NCBI RefSeq assembly: GCF_001545155.1 | Contig: NZ_CP014226.1 | Coordinates: 3,119,918-3,183,917, forward strand | Length of the DNA stretch: 64,000 bases | Direction of reading: 5' to 3' | Origin: Halomonas chromatireducens | GTDB lineage: Bacteria > Pseudomonadota > Gammaproteobacteria > Pseudomonadales > Halomonadaceae | In this document: one piece after another, positions 35,238-47,217 of the stretch | Numbering within the stretch: position 1 is the stretch's first letter | Layout: each line of letters starts with the position of its first letter | Translations under genes and position numbers: made by a program | The notes under the pieces: model-generated | Database searches by the model: none | The model's input: the letters and a program-made list of their open reading frames with translations, nothing else | Told to the model about the DNA's origin: nothing

Positions 35238-36230
35238 ATGACTCAGCCAATGGAACGGCCTCGCCCACAAAAGCCACTCGCTGCCACGCCTCGACAGCGG
35301 CTGGCTGCGATCGACCTAGGCTCCAACAGCTTCCACCTGCTGGTCGCCAATTACCAGGAGGGCAGGCTGCAGGCGGTGGCACGCCTGGGCGAGAAGGTCC
35401 AGCTCGCCGCCGGACTCGATCAGGCCAATCGATTGAGCGAGGAGGCTATGCAGCGCGCGCTGCGCTCCCTGGCTCGCTTCGTGCCACTGTTGGGCGACAT
35501 CGCACCGGGCCGACTGCGGGTCGTGGGCACCAGCGCACTGCGCACGGCACGCAACCGCCAGACCTTCGTCGAACGCGCGGAATCATTGCTGGGCTGCCCC
35601 ATCGAGATCATCGATGGCCGTGAGGAGGCGCGCCTGATCTATCTGGGCGCGGCACATGCCCTGGCCGAGAACGGCAAGCGGCTGATCATCGATATCGGCG
35701 GCGGCTCCACCGAGTTCGCCATCGGCGAGAACTTCGCGCCACTGCATCTGGAGAGTCTGGACATCGGCTGTGTGACCTTCACCGGGCGACATTTTGCGGA
35801 CGGGACTCTCAGTGAAGATAGCATGCGCCGTGCCGAGCAAGCCGCGAAAGCCGCGTGCAACCGGGTCAGCCGCGCCTATCAGGCCTTCGGATGGGCCGAC
35901 CCGGTCGGTTCCAGCGGTACCATCAAGGCCGTCGCCTCAGTCCTAGCGGCTAGCGGTGATCTTGACGGTGCCGAGGAGGGTACCATCACACGCCGGGGGT
36001 TACTCGAACTGCGCCAGCGGCTGATCGCCTTTGGGCATCTCGATAACGTCGCCATGGAGGGACTCAAGCACGACCGTACCCGTATCTTTCCTGCCGGCGT
36101 AGCCATTCTTGGTGCCATCTTCGAGAGCTTCGGCCTTACTCGGCTGCGTTACGCCGATGGTGCGCTGCGGGAGGGGGTGCTCTACGACATGATGGCGCGA
36201 AATGGCGATTTCGTCGGCGACAGGAGCTGA
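35238..36230 (+). CDS. ppx: Exopolyphosphatase / GppA family phosphatase, short form
   Basis: Releases phosphate from polyphosphate or the 5'-phosphate of pppGpp. The 330-residue protein has the ASKHA-fold motifs AAIDLGSNSFHLLVANY, VVGTSALRTARN, EIIDGREEARLIYLGA (catalytic Glu) and LIIDIGGGSTEFAIGE, and ends shortly after GALREGVLYDMMAR. The ~180-residue C-terminal HD-like domain of E. coli Ppx and GppA (about 500 residues) is absent, so this is the catalytic module alone. The ATG at 35238 is preferred to an upstream start at 35127. The gene converges with tilS with 7 bp between stops. Confidence 0.88.
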   Translation: MTQPMERPRPQKPLAATPRQRLAAIDLGSNSFHLLVANYQEGRLQAVARLGEKVQLAAGLDQANRLSEEAMQRALRSLARFVPLLGDIAPGRLRVVGTSALRTARNRQTFVERAESLLGCPIEIIDGREEARLIYLGAAHALAENGKRLIIDIGGGSTEFAIGENFAPLHLESLDIGCVTFTGRHFADGTLSEDSMRRAEQAAKAACNRVSRAYQAFGWADPVGSSGTIKAVASVLAASGDLDGAEEGTITRRGLLELRQRLIAFGHLDNVAMEGLKHDRTRIFPAGVAILGAIFESFGLTRLRYADGALREGVLYDMMARNGDFVGDRS

Positions 36231-36237
36231 GCCGCCT

Positions 36238-37542
36238 TCAGTGATGCTCCGGCCCCGCGTCCCAACCCTCCGCAACGAACAGCCAGCGTTTCTGCTCCGG
36301 CAACAGCACCGCCACGACCACATCACCGTGCCAGGCCACCAGCAGCCGCTCCCGCTCCCAAGGAGGCAAGTCGGCTTCCTGGAGCAGGCGCTTCAGGTCA
36401 CGTGAACCGCGCCCCGCCAGACGCAGGCGCTCGCCGCCTTGGCGCAGCATGAGCCAAAACTCGGCAGGTCCGCCATCTCGGCGATGCAACGTGAGATCAC
36501 AACGTCCCAGATGAGTCTCCAGGGGTGGCAGCCCGTCCCAGTCGATCCTCCCCCCCTCTGGCATCGGGCCGCTCGGGCTAAGCAGGTATAGGCACTCTCG
36601 CCAGATACGCGCTTCGCCGTTCGGCCAATCGATCCGCACCCCTGCATCGCGCCGTGCCGACAGCTGCGCCATCAGGGCGGCGAGGCGCAACTCAGGAGGG
36701 GTGGGTAGCGATAGAGAACGACAGGCGTGACGAATCAGCAGCCGCTGGCGGGGGAGCGACAAGGCGTTGAGTGCCGACACCGGCAGCTGCCCCGGGTTCC
36801 CCCCCAGCCGTTGGAGATCCAGCGCAGCCAGCTCGTCGAGCAACGCATCGGCTTCACCAGCCTGTCTTGCCGAGCGCGCCAGTATCTCACCGGCATGGGG
36901 CCAGCGTGACTGCAGCAGCGGCAGCACGCTGCGTCGCAGGAAGTTGCGATCGAGTGACTCGTCGGCGTTGGATGGATCCTCGATCCAGCGTAGCCCGATC
37001 CGCTGGGCCTCGGCTTCGAATTCGCCACGGGAGCGCGCCAGCAGGGGGCGCACCAGGCACCTTCCCTGCCACTCGCGGCCTGGCGGCATTCCCGCCAGGC
37101 CGCGCACGCCGCTGCCGCGCGGGGCAGCGAGCAGGAAGGTCTCGGCCTGGTCGTCGCGGTGCTGAGCGAGCCACAGGGTCTCGCCGCAGGCGACCCGGCG
37201 CTGGAAGGCCGAATAGCGAGCCTGACGGGCCGCCCCTTCCAGGCCCAGCCCCCCCGACAGCGAGACGTCAACTCGCTCAACGAACAGCGGCACCCCGAGA
37301 CGGGAGCAGAGCCGCCGGCAGTGGGCCTCGAAGTCATCGGCGCCAGCCTGCAGGCCATGATTCACGTGGAGCGCGTAGAGCGGGCGGGGATGGCGCTGGA
37401 TGGCATGCGCCGCCAGGGTCAACAGCAGCGAGGAGTCCAGTCCGCCGGAAAGGGCCACCCAGACGACACGCCCCGACGGGGTCTCCGCCAGGGCGTCATC
37501 GATCAGAGCCTGAAGAGATTCTCTCTTATGCTGGTGCGCCAT
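36238..37542 (-). CDS. tilS: tRNA(Ile)-lysidine synthetase
   Basis: Attaches lysine to C34 of the minor tRNA-Ile so that it reads AUA. The 434-residue protein has the PP-loop [12 protein letters not shown] near residue 34, HVNHGLQ, the [13 protein letters not shown] segment and the C-terminal TilS domain ([33 protein letters not shown]). Its start overlaps the accA 3' end by 17 bp, as accA-tilS are adjacent in Pseudomonas. Confidence 0.96.
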   Translation of the reverse strand: MAHQHKRESLQALIDDALAETPSGRVVWVALSGGLDSSLLLTLAAHAIQRHPRPLYALHVNHGLQAGADDFEAHCRRLCSRLGVPLFVERVDVSLSGGLGLEGAARQARYSAFQRRVACGETLWLAQHRDDQAETFLLAAPRGSGVRGLAGMPPGREWQGRCLVRPLLARSRGEFEAEAQRIGLRWIEDPSNADESLDRNFLRRSVLPLLQSRWPHAGEILARSARQAGEADALLDELAALDLQRLGGNPGQLPVSALNALSLPRQRLLIRHACRSLSLPTPPELRLAALMAQLSARRDAGVRIDWPNGEARIWRECLYLLSPSGPMPEGGRIDWDGLPPLETHLGRCDLTLHRRDGGPAEFWLMLRQGGERLRLAGRGSRDLKRLLQEADLPPWERERLLVAWHGDVVVAVLLPEQKRWLFVAEGWDAGPEHH

Positions 37543-38479
37543 AGCTCATCAGGCGCTCATACCGGCGCTCCAGGAGGGCCTCAGTATCCATGGCCTCCAA
37601 GCGCTCGAGACTGTCCAGCAGCGCCGTCTTGACCCGCTCGGCGGTATCGACAGGATGCCGGTGGGCACCACCCAGCGGCTCTGGAATCAGCGTGTCGACG
37701 AAACCCAGCTCCTTGAGCCTCTCGGCGGTGATGCCCATGGCTTGGGCGGCGTCGGAAGCCTTCTCGGCGCTCTTCCACAGGATCGACGCGCAACCCTCCG
37801 GGGAAATCACCGAATAGGTGGAGTACTGCAGCATGGTCAGCTCGTCGCAGACGCCGATGGCCAGCGCTCCGCCGGAGCCGCCTTCACCCACCACGGTAGC
37901 GAGGATGGGAGTCTTGAGTCGCGACATCACCGCCAGGTTGTAGGCGATGGCTTCCGACTGGCCGCGCTCTTCCGCGTCGATACCTGGGTATGCCCCGGGG
38001 GTATCGATGAAGGTCAGCACCGGCATCTTGAAGCGCTCGGCCATCTCCATCAGCCGGCACGCCTTGCGGTAACCCTCGGGGCGGGGCATGCCGAAGTTCC
38101 GGCGAACCTTCTCCTTCACTTCACGCCCCTTCTGGTGGCCAATCACCATGACCGGGCGATCGTCCAGGCGCGCCACTCCGCCGACGATGGCCGGGTCGTC
38201 GGCAAAGCGACGGTCGCCATGCAGCTCATCGAAGTCGGTGAAGATGTGCTCGAGGTAGTCCAGGGTGTAGGGCCGCTGCGGGTGGCGCGAAAGCTGCGAC
38301 ACCTGCCAGGGGCTCAGGTCCTTGAAGATGGACTCCGTGAGCTTGCGGCTCTTCTCTTCGAGCCGGCTGATCTCGTCGCTGAGGTTGACCTGACTGTCGT
38401 TGCCGACCAGGCGCAGCTCTTCGATCTTGGCCTGAAGCTCGGCGATGGGCTGTTCGAAATCGAGATAGTTGGGATTCAT
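37526..38479 (-). CDS. accA: Acetyl-CoA carboxylase carboxyltransferase subunit alpha
   Basis: Alpha half of the carboxyltransferase that makes malonyl-CoA for fatty acid synthesis. The 317-residue protein begins [20 protein letters not shown] and contains [64 protein letters not shown] and [17 protein letters not shown], all standard for AccA. It lies 200 bp downstream of dnaE and overlaps tilS by 17 bp. The partner accD is not in the window. Confidence 0.97.
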   Translation of the reverse strand: MNPNYLDFEQPIAELQAKIEELRLVGNDSQVNLSDEISRLEEKSRKLTESIFKDLSPWQVSQLSRHPQRPYTLDYLEHIFTDFDELHGDRRFADDPAIVGGVARLDDRPVMVIGHQKGREVKEKVRRNFGMPRPEGYRKACRLMEMAERFKMPVLTFIDTPGAYPGIDAEERGQSEAIAYNLAVMSRLKTPILATVVGEGGSGGALAIGVCDELTMLQYSTYSVISPEGCASILWKSAEKASDAAQAMGITAERLKELGFVDTLIPEPLGGAHRHPVDTAERVKTALLDSLERLEAMDTEALLERRYERLMSYGAPA

Positions 38480-38630
38480 AGTGGCTAAGCCGCCTTGTCA
38501 TTGCTGTCGCCGGGGTACATTGACCGCTTCTTGCCCCGGAAGCCATAAATTCGAGTGTCGGCATTATCGCACCCTCAACGCGCTGCGCAAGGCAGGGCAT
38601 GAAGTGTGACCGCTGCTTGAGGGCGCCGGG

Positions 38631-38658
38631 GCCCCTCGCCCCTCGCCCCTCGCCCCTC
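38631..38658. repeat. 7-bp tandem repeat, four copies
   Basis: GCCCCTC is repeated four times in the gap between dnaE and accA, just after the dnaE stop on the minus strand. Such short unit repeats are prone to copy-number change by slippage. Confidence 0.85.
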
Positions 38659-38681
38659 GCTGGACCGGCACAAGTCGATGC

Positions 38682-42182
<3,501 letters not shown>

Positions 42183-42236
42183 AGCGGACTCAGATTTGGC
42201 AGCAAAAAGTGGTGCTGGTGACATTACTCGGAGCTG

Positions 42237-42342
42237 ATCCGGCGACAGATCTCCGCAGGGGCGCTGTAAATACCTCCCTGTACGCTACTTTTGCCATCCA
42301 TGGCAAAAGACCCCTGCTACGACCTGTCCCCGGCGCTCCTCA
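42237..42342. repeat. Intergenic structured repeat, copy B
   Basis: Related to 33241-33348 and in the same orientation. The central stem is a perfect 10-bp inverted repeat (CTTTTGCCAT at 42289-42298 with ATGGCAAAAG at 42301-42310). Outer pairings are CAGGGG (42258-42263) with CCCCTG (42313-42318), and CCGG-GACAG at the left end with CTGTC-CCGG at the right. It lies between rnhB and dnaE. Confidence 0.78.
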
Positions 42343-42366
42343 ATATCGGAAGTACTGAACATTGGC

Positions 42367-42978
42367 CTAGAGCAGCGCCAGCTGGCGCTTGACGGGGCCG
42401 AAGGAGCGGCGGTGCTCAGGCAGCGGCCCCAGGCGCTCCAGGACGGCCAGGTGCTCACGGGTCGGATAGCCCTTGTGGCGGGCGAAGCCATAGCCGGGAA
42501 AGAGGCCATCGAGCGCCACCATCTGCGCATCGCGCGTCACCTTGGCGAGTATCGAAGCCGCGGCAATGGCCGGGTGGCGGGCATCGCCCTTCACCACCGC
42601 CTGGCCGGGAACATGATGCCCGGGCAGGCGATTACCGTCCACCAGCAGGTACTCCGCGGCCAGCGGCAGGGCATCGATGGCCCGGCGCATGGCGAGATGG
42701 GTGGCGTGATAGATATTGAGTTCGTCGATCTCGGCAACCGACGCCTCGGCCACGGCAAAGGCCAGGGCCTTTTCACGAATCTCTCCATCCAGCCGTTCGC
42801 GACGTTCTGCCGTGAGCTGCTTGGAGTCGGCCAGGCCGGCAATGGGCCTGGCCGGGTCGAGGATCACGGCGGCGGCCACCACGGCGCCAACCAGTGGACC
42901 GCGGCCAACCTCGTCGACACCCGCCAGCAGGGTGCCCTGGTAGTCGATGGTCAAGGGTGGCAGGTCATATGGTTTCAT
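42367..42978 (-). CDS. rnhB: Ribonuclease HII
   Basis: Endonuclease that removes ribonucleotides from RNA-DNA hybrids. The 203-residue protein contains [22 protein letters not shown] with the first catalytic Asp-Glu pair, [13 protein letters not shown], and a third acidic residue in [11 protein letters not shown], the RNase HII pattern. It overlaps lpxB by 4 nt and is followed, after the copy-B repeat, by dnaE; the lpxB-rnhB-dnaE order is conserved. Confidence 0.96.
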   Translation of the reverse strand: MKPYDLPPLTIDYQGTLLAGVDEVGRGPLVGAVVAAAVILDPARPIAGLADSKQLTAERRERLDGEIREKALAFAVAEASVAEIDELNIYHATHLAMRRAIDALPLAAEYLLVDGNRLPGHHVPGQAVVKGDARHPAIAAASILAKVTRDAQMVALDGLFPGYGFARHKGYPTREHLAVLERLGPLPEHRRSFGPVKRQLALL

Positions 42979-44261
42979 CGCTCTGTGCGCTCTCGCGTCT
43001 CTGCCTGCGCCGGGCTCTTCTCCTCTCCCACCACTCCCACCTGGGCACCTCCTGGTTTCGCCCCCGCCTCGGCAGCGGCGATAGCACTGGCGGGCGAGAC
43101 GCTCTCGGGCAGCGCGCGCCCTTCCACCAGCGCCTCGACGGCATCACAGGCGCGACGACTGGCATCGCGCTGCAGCCCGGCATGCATGTAGGCGAAGCGC
43201 GTCTCCAGCGCCAAGCGGTAGTCGTCGTCATCGAGCATCTCGCCGAGGCGTGCAGCGATGGCCGACGCGCTGGCATCTTCCTGGATCAGCTCGGGTACCA
43301 AAGTCTCGCGCGCGATCAGGTTGGGCAGCGAGATCCATTCCGTCTTGACCAGCCGCTTGGCCAGCCAGTGGGTGGTCGGTGCCATCTTGTAGGCCACCAG
43401 CATGGCACGGTGACAGAGCATCGCCTCCAGCGCCGCGGTACCCGATGCCAGCAGCACGGCGTCGGCCGCGACCATGGCCTCCCGGGCAAGGCCGTCGAGC
43501 AGCACCACCCGACCGGCGAGGCCGGGGCGTGCCGTCAGAAGCTCGCTCAGCTCTTCGAGCCGCTTGGGCGTCGCCGCGGGGATCACCACCTTGAGCCCGG
43601 GACGGGTTCGGCACAGCTGCTCGGCGGCGTCGAGAAAGGTGTCGCCGAGAAAGCGGATCTCGTTGGCACGGGACCCCGGCAGCAGGGCCAGAATCGCCGC
43701 GTCCTCGTCCAGCCCCAGCGCGGCCCGGGCCGAGGCGCGATCATTGGTCAGCGGCAGCTCGTCGGCCAGCGGATGGCCGACGAAGGCCACCGGCACCCGG
43801 TGGCGGGCGTAGAAGGCAGCCTCGAAGGGGAGGAAGGTGAGCATGGCATCGACGGAGCGGGCGATACCCTTGACCCGCCCCTGGCGCCAGGCCCACACCG
43901 GGGGGCTGACATAGTGCGCGGTGGTGATGCCCGCCTCGCGCAGTTGGCGCTCGAGGCCGAGATTGAAGTCGGGAGCATCGATACCGATCATGATATCCGG
44001 CTGCCAGGCCAGGGCGTCGGCCCTGAGTGAGCGGCGCACGCGGATCAGCTCGGGGAGGTGCTTGATCACCTCGACCAGTCCCATCACCGAGAGGGTTTCC
44101 AGGGGAAAGCGGCTATCCATGCCCTCGCCGATCATTCCCGGCCCACCGATGCCGCGGAATTCCACGTCCGGGTGACGGGCCTTCAGGGCGCGCATCAGGC
44201 CAGTGCCCAGATTGTCACCGGAAAGCTCACCGGCCACGATGTAGACACGTCTTACCGTCAT
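42975..44261 (-). CDS. lpxB: Lipid-A-disaccharide synthase
   Basis: Glycosyltransferase (GT19) that joins UDP-2,3-diacylglucosamine and lipid X in lipid A synthesis at the inner membrane. The 428-residue product begins [19 protein letters not shown] and shows [48 protein letters not shown] and [10 protein letters not shown], diagnostic for LpxB. The C-terminal ~35 residues ([20 protein letters not shown]) extend past the usual end and look unstructured. It overlaps rnhB by 4 nt and follows lpxA by 12 bp. Confidence 0.96.
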   Translation of the reverse strand: MTVRRVYIVAGELSGDNLGTGLMRALKARHPDVEFRGIGGPGMIGEGMDSRFPLETLSVMGLVEVIKHLPELIRVRRSLRADALAWQPDIMIGIDAPDFNLGLERQLREAGITTAHYVSPPVWAWRQGRVKGIARSVDAMLTFLPFEAAFYARHRVPVAFVGHPLADELPLTNDRASARAALGLDEDAAILALLPGSRANEIRFLGDTFLDAAEQLCRTRPGLKVVIPAATPKRLEELSELLTARPGLAGRVVLLDGLAREAMVAADAVLLASGTAALEAMLCHRAMLVAYKMAPTTHWLAKRLVKTEWISLPNLIARETLVPELIQEDASASAIAARLGEMLDDDDYRLALETRFAYMHAGLQRDASRRACDAVEALVEGRALPESVSPASAIAAAEAGAKPGGAQVGVVGEEKSPAQAETRERTER

Positions 44262-44273
44262 GGCCGTATCACG

Positions 44274-45041
44274 TCAGCGAACGATGCCACGGGACGACAC
44301 CTCGATGGAGGCGACAAAGGCATCGGTTTCAGGGAGAGAGAAACGGCCGCGAATTGCTGCCAGGGCCTGCTCGACGGTCAATCCCTGCCGATAGACCAGC
44401 TTATAGGACTCGCTCAGCGCCAGGATCGCCTCTTTCGAAAAACCGCGGCGCTTGAGGCCCGTGAGGTTGAGCCCATGGGGCTTGGCCGGGTTGCCGTTGA
44501 TCATCACGAAGGCGGGGGTGTCCTTGGTGATGATCGATCCGCCACCGGCCATGGCATAGGAGCCGAAATGACAGAACTGGTGAATCGCGGCGAGCCCACC
44601 CAGTATGACGAAATCACCCAGGGTGACATGACCGGCCAGCGTCACCTGGTTAGCCAGCACGCAGTCGTTGCCGATAAGGCAGTCGTGCCCCACGTGGACA
44701 TAGGCCATGATCAGGTTACGCGAGCCGATGGTAGTCTCGCCGCGATCCTGGGCGGTGCCACGGTGCAGCGTTGCCCCTTCGCGTATGACGTTATCGTCGC
44801 CCATCACCAGTCGCGTCGGCTCCCCGGCGTACTTCTTGTCCTGGCAATCCTCACCCACCGAGGCGAACTGGAAGATTCGAGTGCGGGCGCCCAGCACGGT
44901 CGGCCCCTTGATCACAACATGGGAGCCTATCCGGCTACCGGCCCCGATCTCGACGTCGGGACCAATCACGGTAAAAGGTCCGACTTCGACATCCTCGGCA
45001 AGTCGCGCACCGGGATCGACGATGGCAGTGGTATGTATCAA
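44274..45041 (-). CDS. lpxA: UDP-N-acetylglucosamine acyltransferase
   Basis: Adds a 3-hydroxyacyl chain to UDP-GlcNAc, the first step of lipid A synthesis. The 255-residue protein is a left-handed beta helix of hexapeptide repeats ([20 protein letters not shown] ...), with the catalytic His in [18 protein letters not shown], and a C-terminal helical domain. The start is TTG at 45041 (MIHTTAIV), overlapping the fabZ stop by 4 nt, with GGAAGG 4 nt upstream. Order fabZ-lpxA-lpxB is conserved. Confidence 0.96.
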   Translation of the reverse strand: MIHTTAIVDPGARLAEDVEVGPFTVIGPDVEIGAGSRIGSHVVIKGPTVLGARTRIFQFASVGEDCQDKKYAGEPTRLVMGDDNVIREGATLHRGTAQDRGETTIGSRNLIMAYVHVGHDCLIGNDCVLANQVTLAGHVTLGDFVILGGLAAIHQFCHFGSYAMAGGGSIITKDTPAFVMINGNPAKPHGLNLTGLKRRGFSKEAILALSESYKLVYRQGLTVEQALAAIRGRFSLPETDAFVASIEVSSRGIVR

Positions 45042-45481
45042 GCAACCTTCCTCTCGGCACAGATGATGTCGGCCTCACAGGCCAGCTCGCCCCCTACGGT
45101 AGCACGGCAGGCGAATTTCCAGATGCCGCGCTTTTCACGCTCCACGCGAGCCTCCAGCACCAGGCAGTCCCCCGGCATGACCGGGCGCTTGAAGCGCACG
45201 TTGTCGCTACCCACGAGGTAGTAGACATAGCCATCGGCGGGCAGCCTGTTGACCGTCTTGAAACCCAGGATGCCACACACCTGAGCCAGGGCCTCGAGCA
45301 CCAGTACGCCAGGCATGATCGGGTGATGCGGGAAGTGGCCGTTGAAGAACGGCTCATTGATGCTGACGTTCTTGTAGCCAACGATCATTTCGCCGAATGT
45401 CAGCTCCGTGATCCGATCCACCAGTAAAAAAGGATATCGGTGGGGCAGATAGTCACGAATCTCGTTGATATCCATTACCAT
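45038..45481 (-). CDS. fabZ: 3-hydroxyacyl-ACP dehydratase FabZ
   Basis: Dehydrates 3-hydroxyacyl-ACP in fatty acid elongation. The 147-residue hot-dog fold protein has [11 protein letters not shown] at 13-23 and the catalytic His49 and Glu63 in [21 protein letters not shown]. Start ATG at 45481 ([18 protein letters not shown]) has AGAGG 8 nt upstream; an ATG two codons later is also possible. Linking fabZ to lpxA and lpxD couples fatty acid and lipid A synthesis. Confidence 0.96.
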   Translation of the reverse strand: MVMDINEIRDYLPHRYPFLLVDRITELTFGEMIVGYKNVSINEPFFNGHFPHHPIMPGVLVLEALAQVCGILGFKTVNRLPADGYVYYLVGSDNVRFKRPVMPGDCLVLEARVEREKRGIWKFACRATVGGELACEADIICAERKVA

Positions 45482-45505
45482 CGTAGCGACCTCTGAAAGG
45501 AAGTA

Positions 45506-45546
45506 GGAAAGCCGGAGCAGCATGGGCATGTTGCATCCGGCTTTCC
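45506..45546 (-). other. Stem-loop between lpxD and fabZ
   Basis: Perfect 10-bp inverted repeat GGAAAGCCGG/CCGGCTTTCC (45506-45515 with 45537-45546) with a 21-nt loop, about 25 bp before fabZ. On the minus strand the sequence after it has short T clusters but no clean T-run. It may be a partial terminator or an mRNA stabiliser within the operon. Confidence 0.45.
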
Positions 45547-45603
45547 GAAGTGCCTGCAGGAAGAAAAGGCAGGCGATGGATTATAACGTCGCCAGACTTC
45601 GTC

Positions 45604-46644
45604 TCAACCCTCCTGGTTGCGCTTTTCGAGCTTGGCCAGGCGGCGGGCGATATCGTCGAGCTGCTTGAAGCGCACCGCATTCTTGCGCCACTGGGCATTT
45701 TGCATTGCGCCGGTACCCGACGAGTACACTCCCGGCTCATGAATCGAGTTGGTGACCAGACTCATGCCGGTGACCTGTACCCCGTCGCAGATCGTCAGAT
45801 GGCCAGCGAGCCCCACCCCACCACCGAGCATGCAGTTGCTCCCCACCCTGGTCGAGCCGGCGATGCCAACACAGCCGGCAAGGGCACTGTGGTCGCCGAT
45901 GTGTACGTTATGGGCGATCTGCACCTGGCTATCAATCTTGACGTCATTACCGATGATCGTGTCGTCCAGCGCCCCGCGGTCGATGCTGGAGCAACTGCCG
46001 ACTTCAACATCGTCACCCAGCACCACGCCGCCCAGCTGGGCGATCTTGTGCCAGCGCTTTCCGTCATGGGCGAAACCGAAGCCATCGCCACCGATGACAC
46101 AGTTGCTGTGCAGGATGGCCCGCTCGCCGATGGTCACACCATGGCAGACGGTCACGTTGGGATGAAGGCGTGACCGGGCACCGATGCGTGAATTCACCCC
46201 GACGACACAGCCGGGACCGATCACGACCTCGTCGCCGAGTTCAACACCGGACTCGACGACGGCCTGGGGGCCTATCTCGACCCCAACGCCCAACCGGGCG
46301 TCTTCGGCCACCACGGCGGTCGGGTGAATACCACCGGTCGGGCGGGCCAGGAACGGATCGAATAGCCGCGACAGATGGGCATAGCCGAGATAAGGGTTGT
46401 CGAGCTCGAGATGATCCACCGGGCATTCGCTAGCGTGCTCGGGGTGGAGCAAGACAGCACCGGCACGAGTGTTGTTAAGACTCTTCAGGTAAGAGAGATT
46501 GGCCACGAAGGCGATCTGTTCAGGGCCGGCATCCTGCAAGGTTGCCAGCCCCGAGATGCGGCGGGAGCCGTCACCCATCAACCGCGCTCCGAGCTTTTCG
46601 GCGAGATCGGCGAGGGTGAACTGTGGGAGAGCAGGTTGTGTCAT
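45604..46644 (-). CDS. lpxD: UDP-3-O-(3-hydroxyacyl)glucosamine N-acyltransferase
   Basis: Adds the second 3-hydroxyacyl chain in lipid A synthesis. The 346-residue protein (start MTQPALPQFTLADLAEKLG at 46644) has an N-terminal uridine-binding domain, a left-handed beta helix of hexapeptide repeats with catalytic His in GGDGFGFAHDGKRWHKI and IAHNVHIGDHSALAG, and a C-terminal helix ([24 protein letters not shown]). It lies between skp and fabZ, as in other gammaproteobacteria. Confidence 0.96.
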   Translation of the reverse strand: MTQPALPQFTLADLAEKLGARLMGDGSRRISGLATLQDAGPEQIAFVANLSYLKSLNNTRAGAVLLHPEHASECPVDHLELDNPYLGYAHLSRLFDPFLARPTGGIHPTAVVAEDARLGVGVEIGPQAVVESGVELGDEVVIGPGCVVGVNSRIGARSRLHPNVTVCHGVTIGERAILHSNCVIGGDGFGFAHDGKRWHKIAQLGGVVLGDDVEVGSCSSIDRGALDDTIIGNDVKIDSQVQIAHNVHIGDHSALAGCVGIAGSTRVGSNCMLGGGVGLAGHLTICDGVQVTGMSLVTNSIHEPGVYSSGTGAMQNAQWRKNAVRFKQLDDIARRLAKLEKRNQEG

Positions 46645-46691
46645 GAAGGCCCGATAGTCAGCAGAGCACGGCGGCAAGCCGCCGTGACGAT

Positions 46692-47192
46692 TCAGTTGAG
46701 CGAGTTGAGGATATCGGTCACTTCCCTGGTCAGGTTCGGCAGATCGACTTCTGAGTGAACCACACCCTGGGGGTCTACCAGCACCTGGATGCCGTGCCGG
46801 GAGATGACCTGCTCAACCGCCTGCTCAAGCTTCGGTTCGGACTGCTGCAGAAATTCCTGCTCCGAGCGCATCTGCTCCTCGATGATCTGCTGGCGCAGTT
46901 GCTCGAAGCGACCACCCTTCTGCTGGAACTCCTGCATCATCGTCTGGCGCTCAGCATCGGAGAAACTGCCTCCCTGCAGGCGCTGCTGCAAGCCCTGTAG
47001 TTCCTCACCCAATGCCTGGGCTTCCTGCTGCTGGCCGCGCAGGCGGCTCTCAAGCTGCTCCATGGAGCGCTGCGCCGCATCGGACGAGAGCAGCGCCTGC
47101 CGCCAGTCCAGCACGGCAACCTCGGCGGCGTGGGTCGGCAATGCCAAGGCACTGAACAGGCCAATACAGAGAATGGCGGACAACTTGCGCAT
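46692..47192 (-). CDS. skp: Periplasmic chaperone Skp / OmpH family
   Basis: Trimeric periplasmic chaperone for unfolded outer-membrane proteins. The 166-residue precursor begins MRKLSAILCIGLFSALALP with a signal peptide ending PTHAAE, followed by VAVLDWRQALLSSDAAQRSM and long coiled-coil helices rich in Gln and Glu (ESRLRGQQQEAQALGEEL), then a short beta end. The ATG at 47192 has AAGGAG 6 nt upstream and is preferred over the start at 47210. It lies 25 bp downstream of bamA. Confidence 0.94.
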   Translation of the reverse strand: MRKLSAILCIGLFSALALPTHAAEVAVLDWRQALLSSDAAQRSMEQLESRLRGQQQEAQALGEELQGLQQRLQGGSFSDAERQTMMQEFQQKGGRFEQLRQQIIEEQMRSEQEFLQQSEPKLEQAVEQVISRHGIQVLVDPQGVVHSEVDLPNLTREVTDILNSLN

Positions 47193-47217
47193 GAGCGGCT
47201 CCTTGATCAATGCCGGG

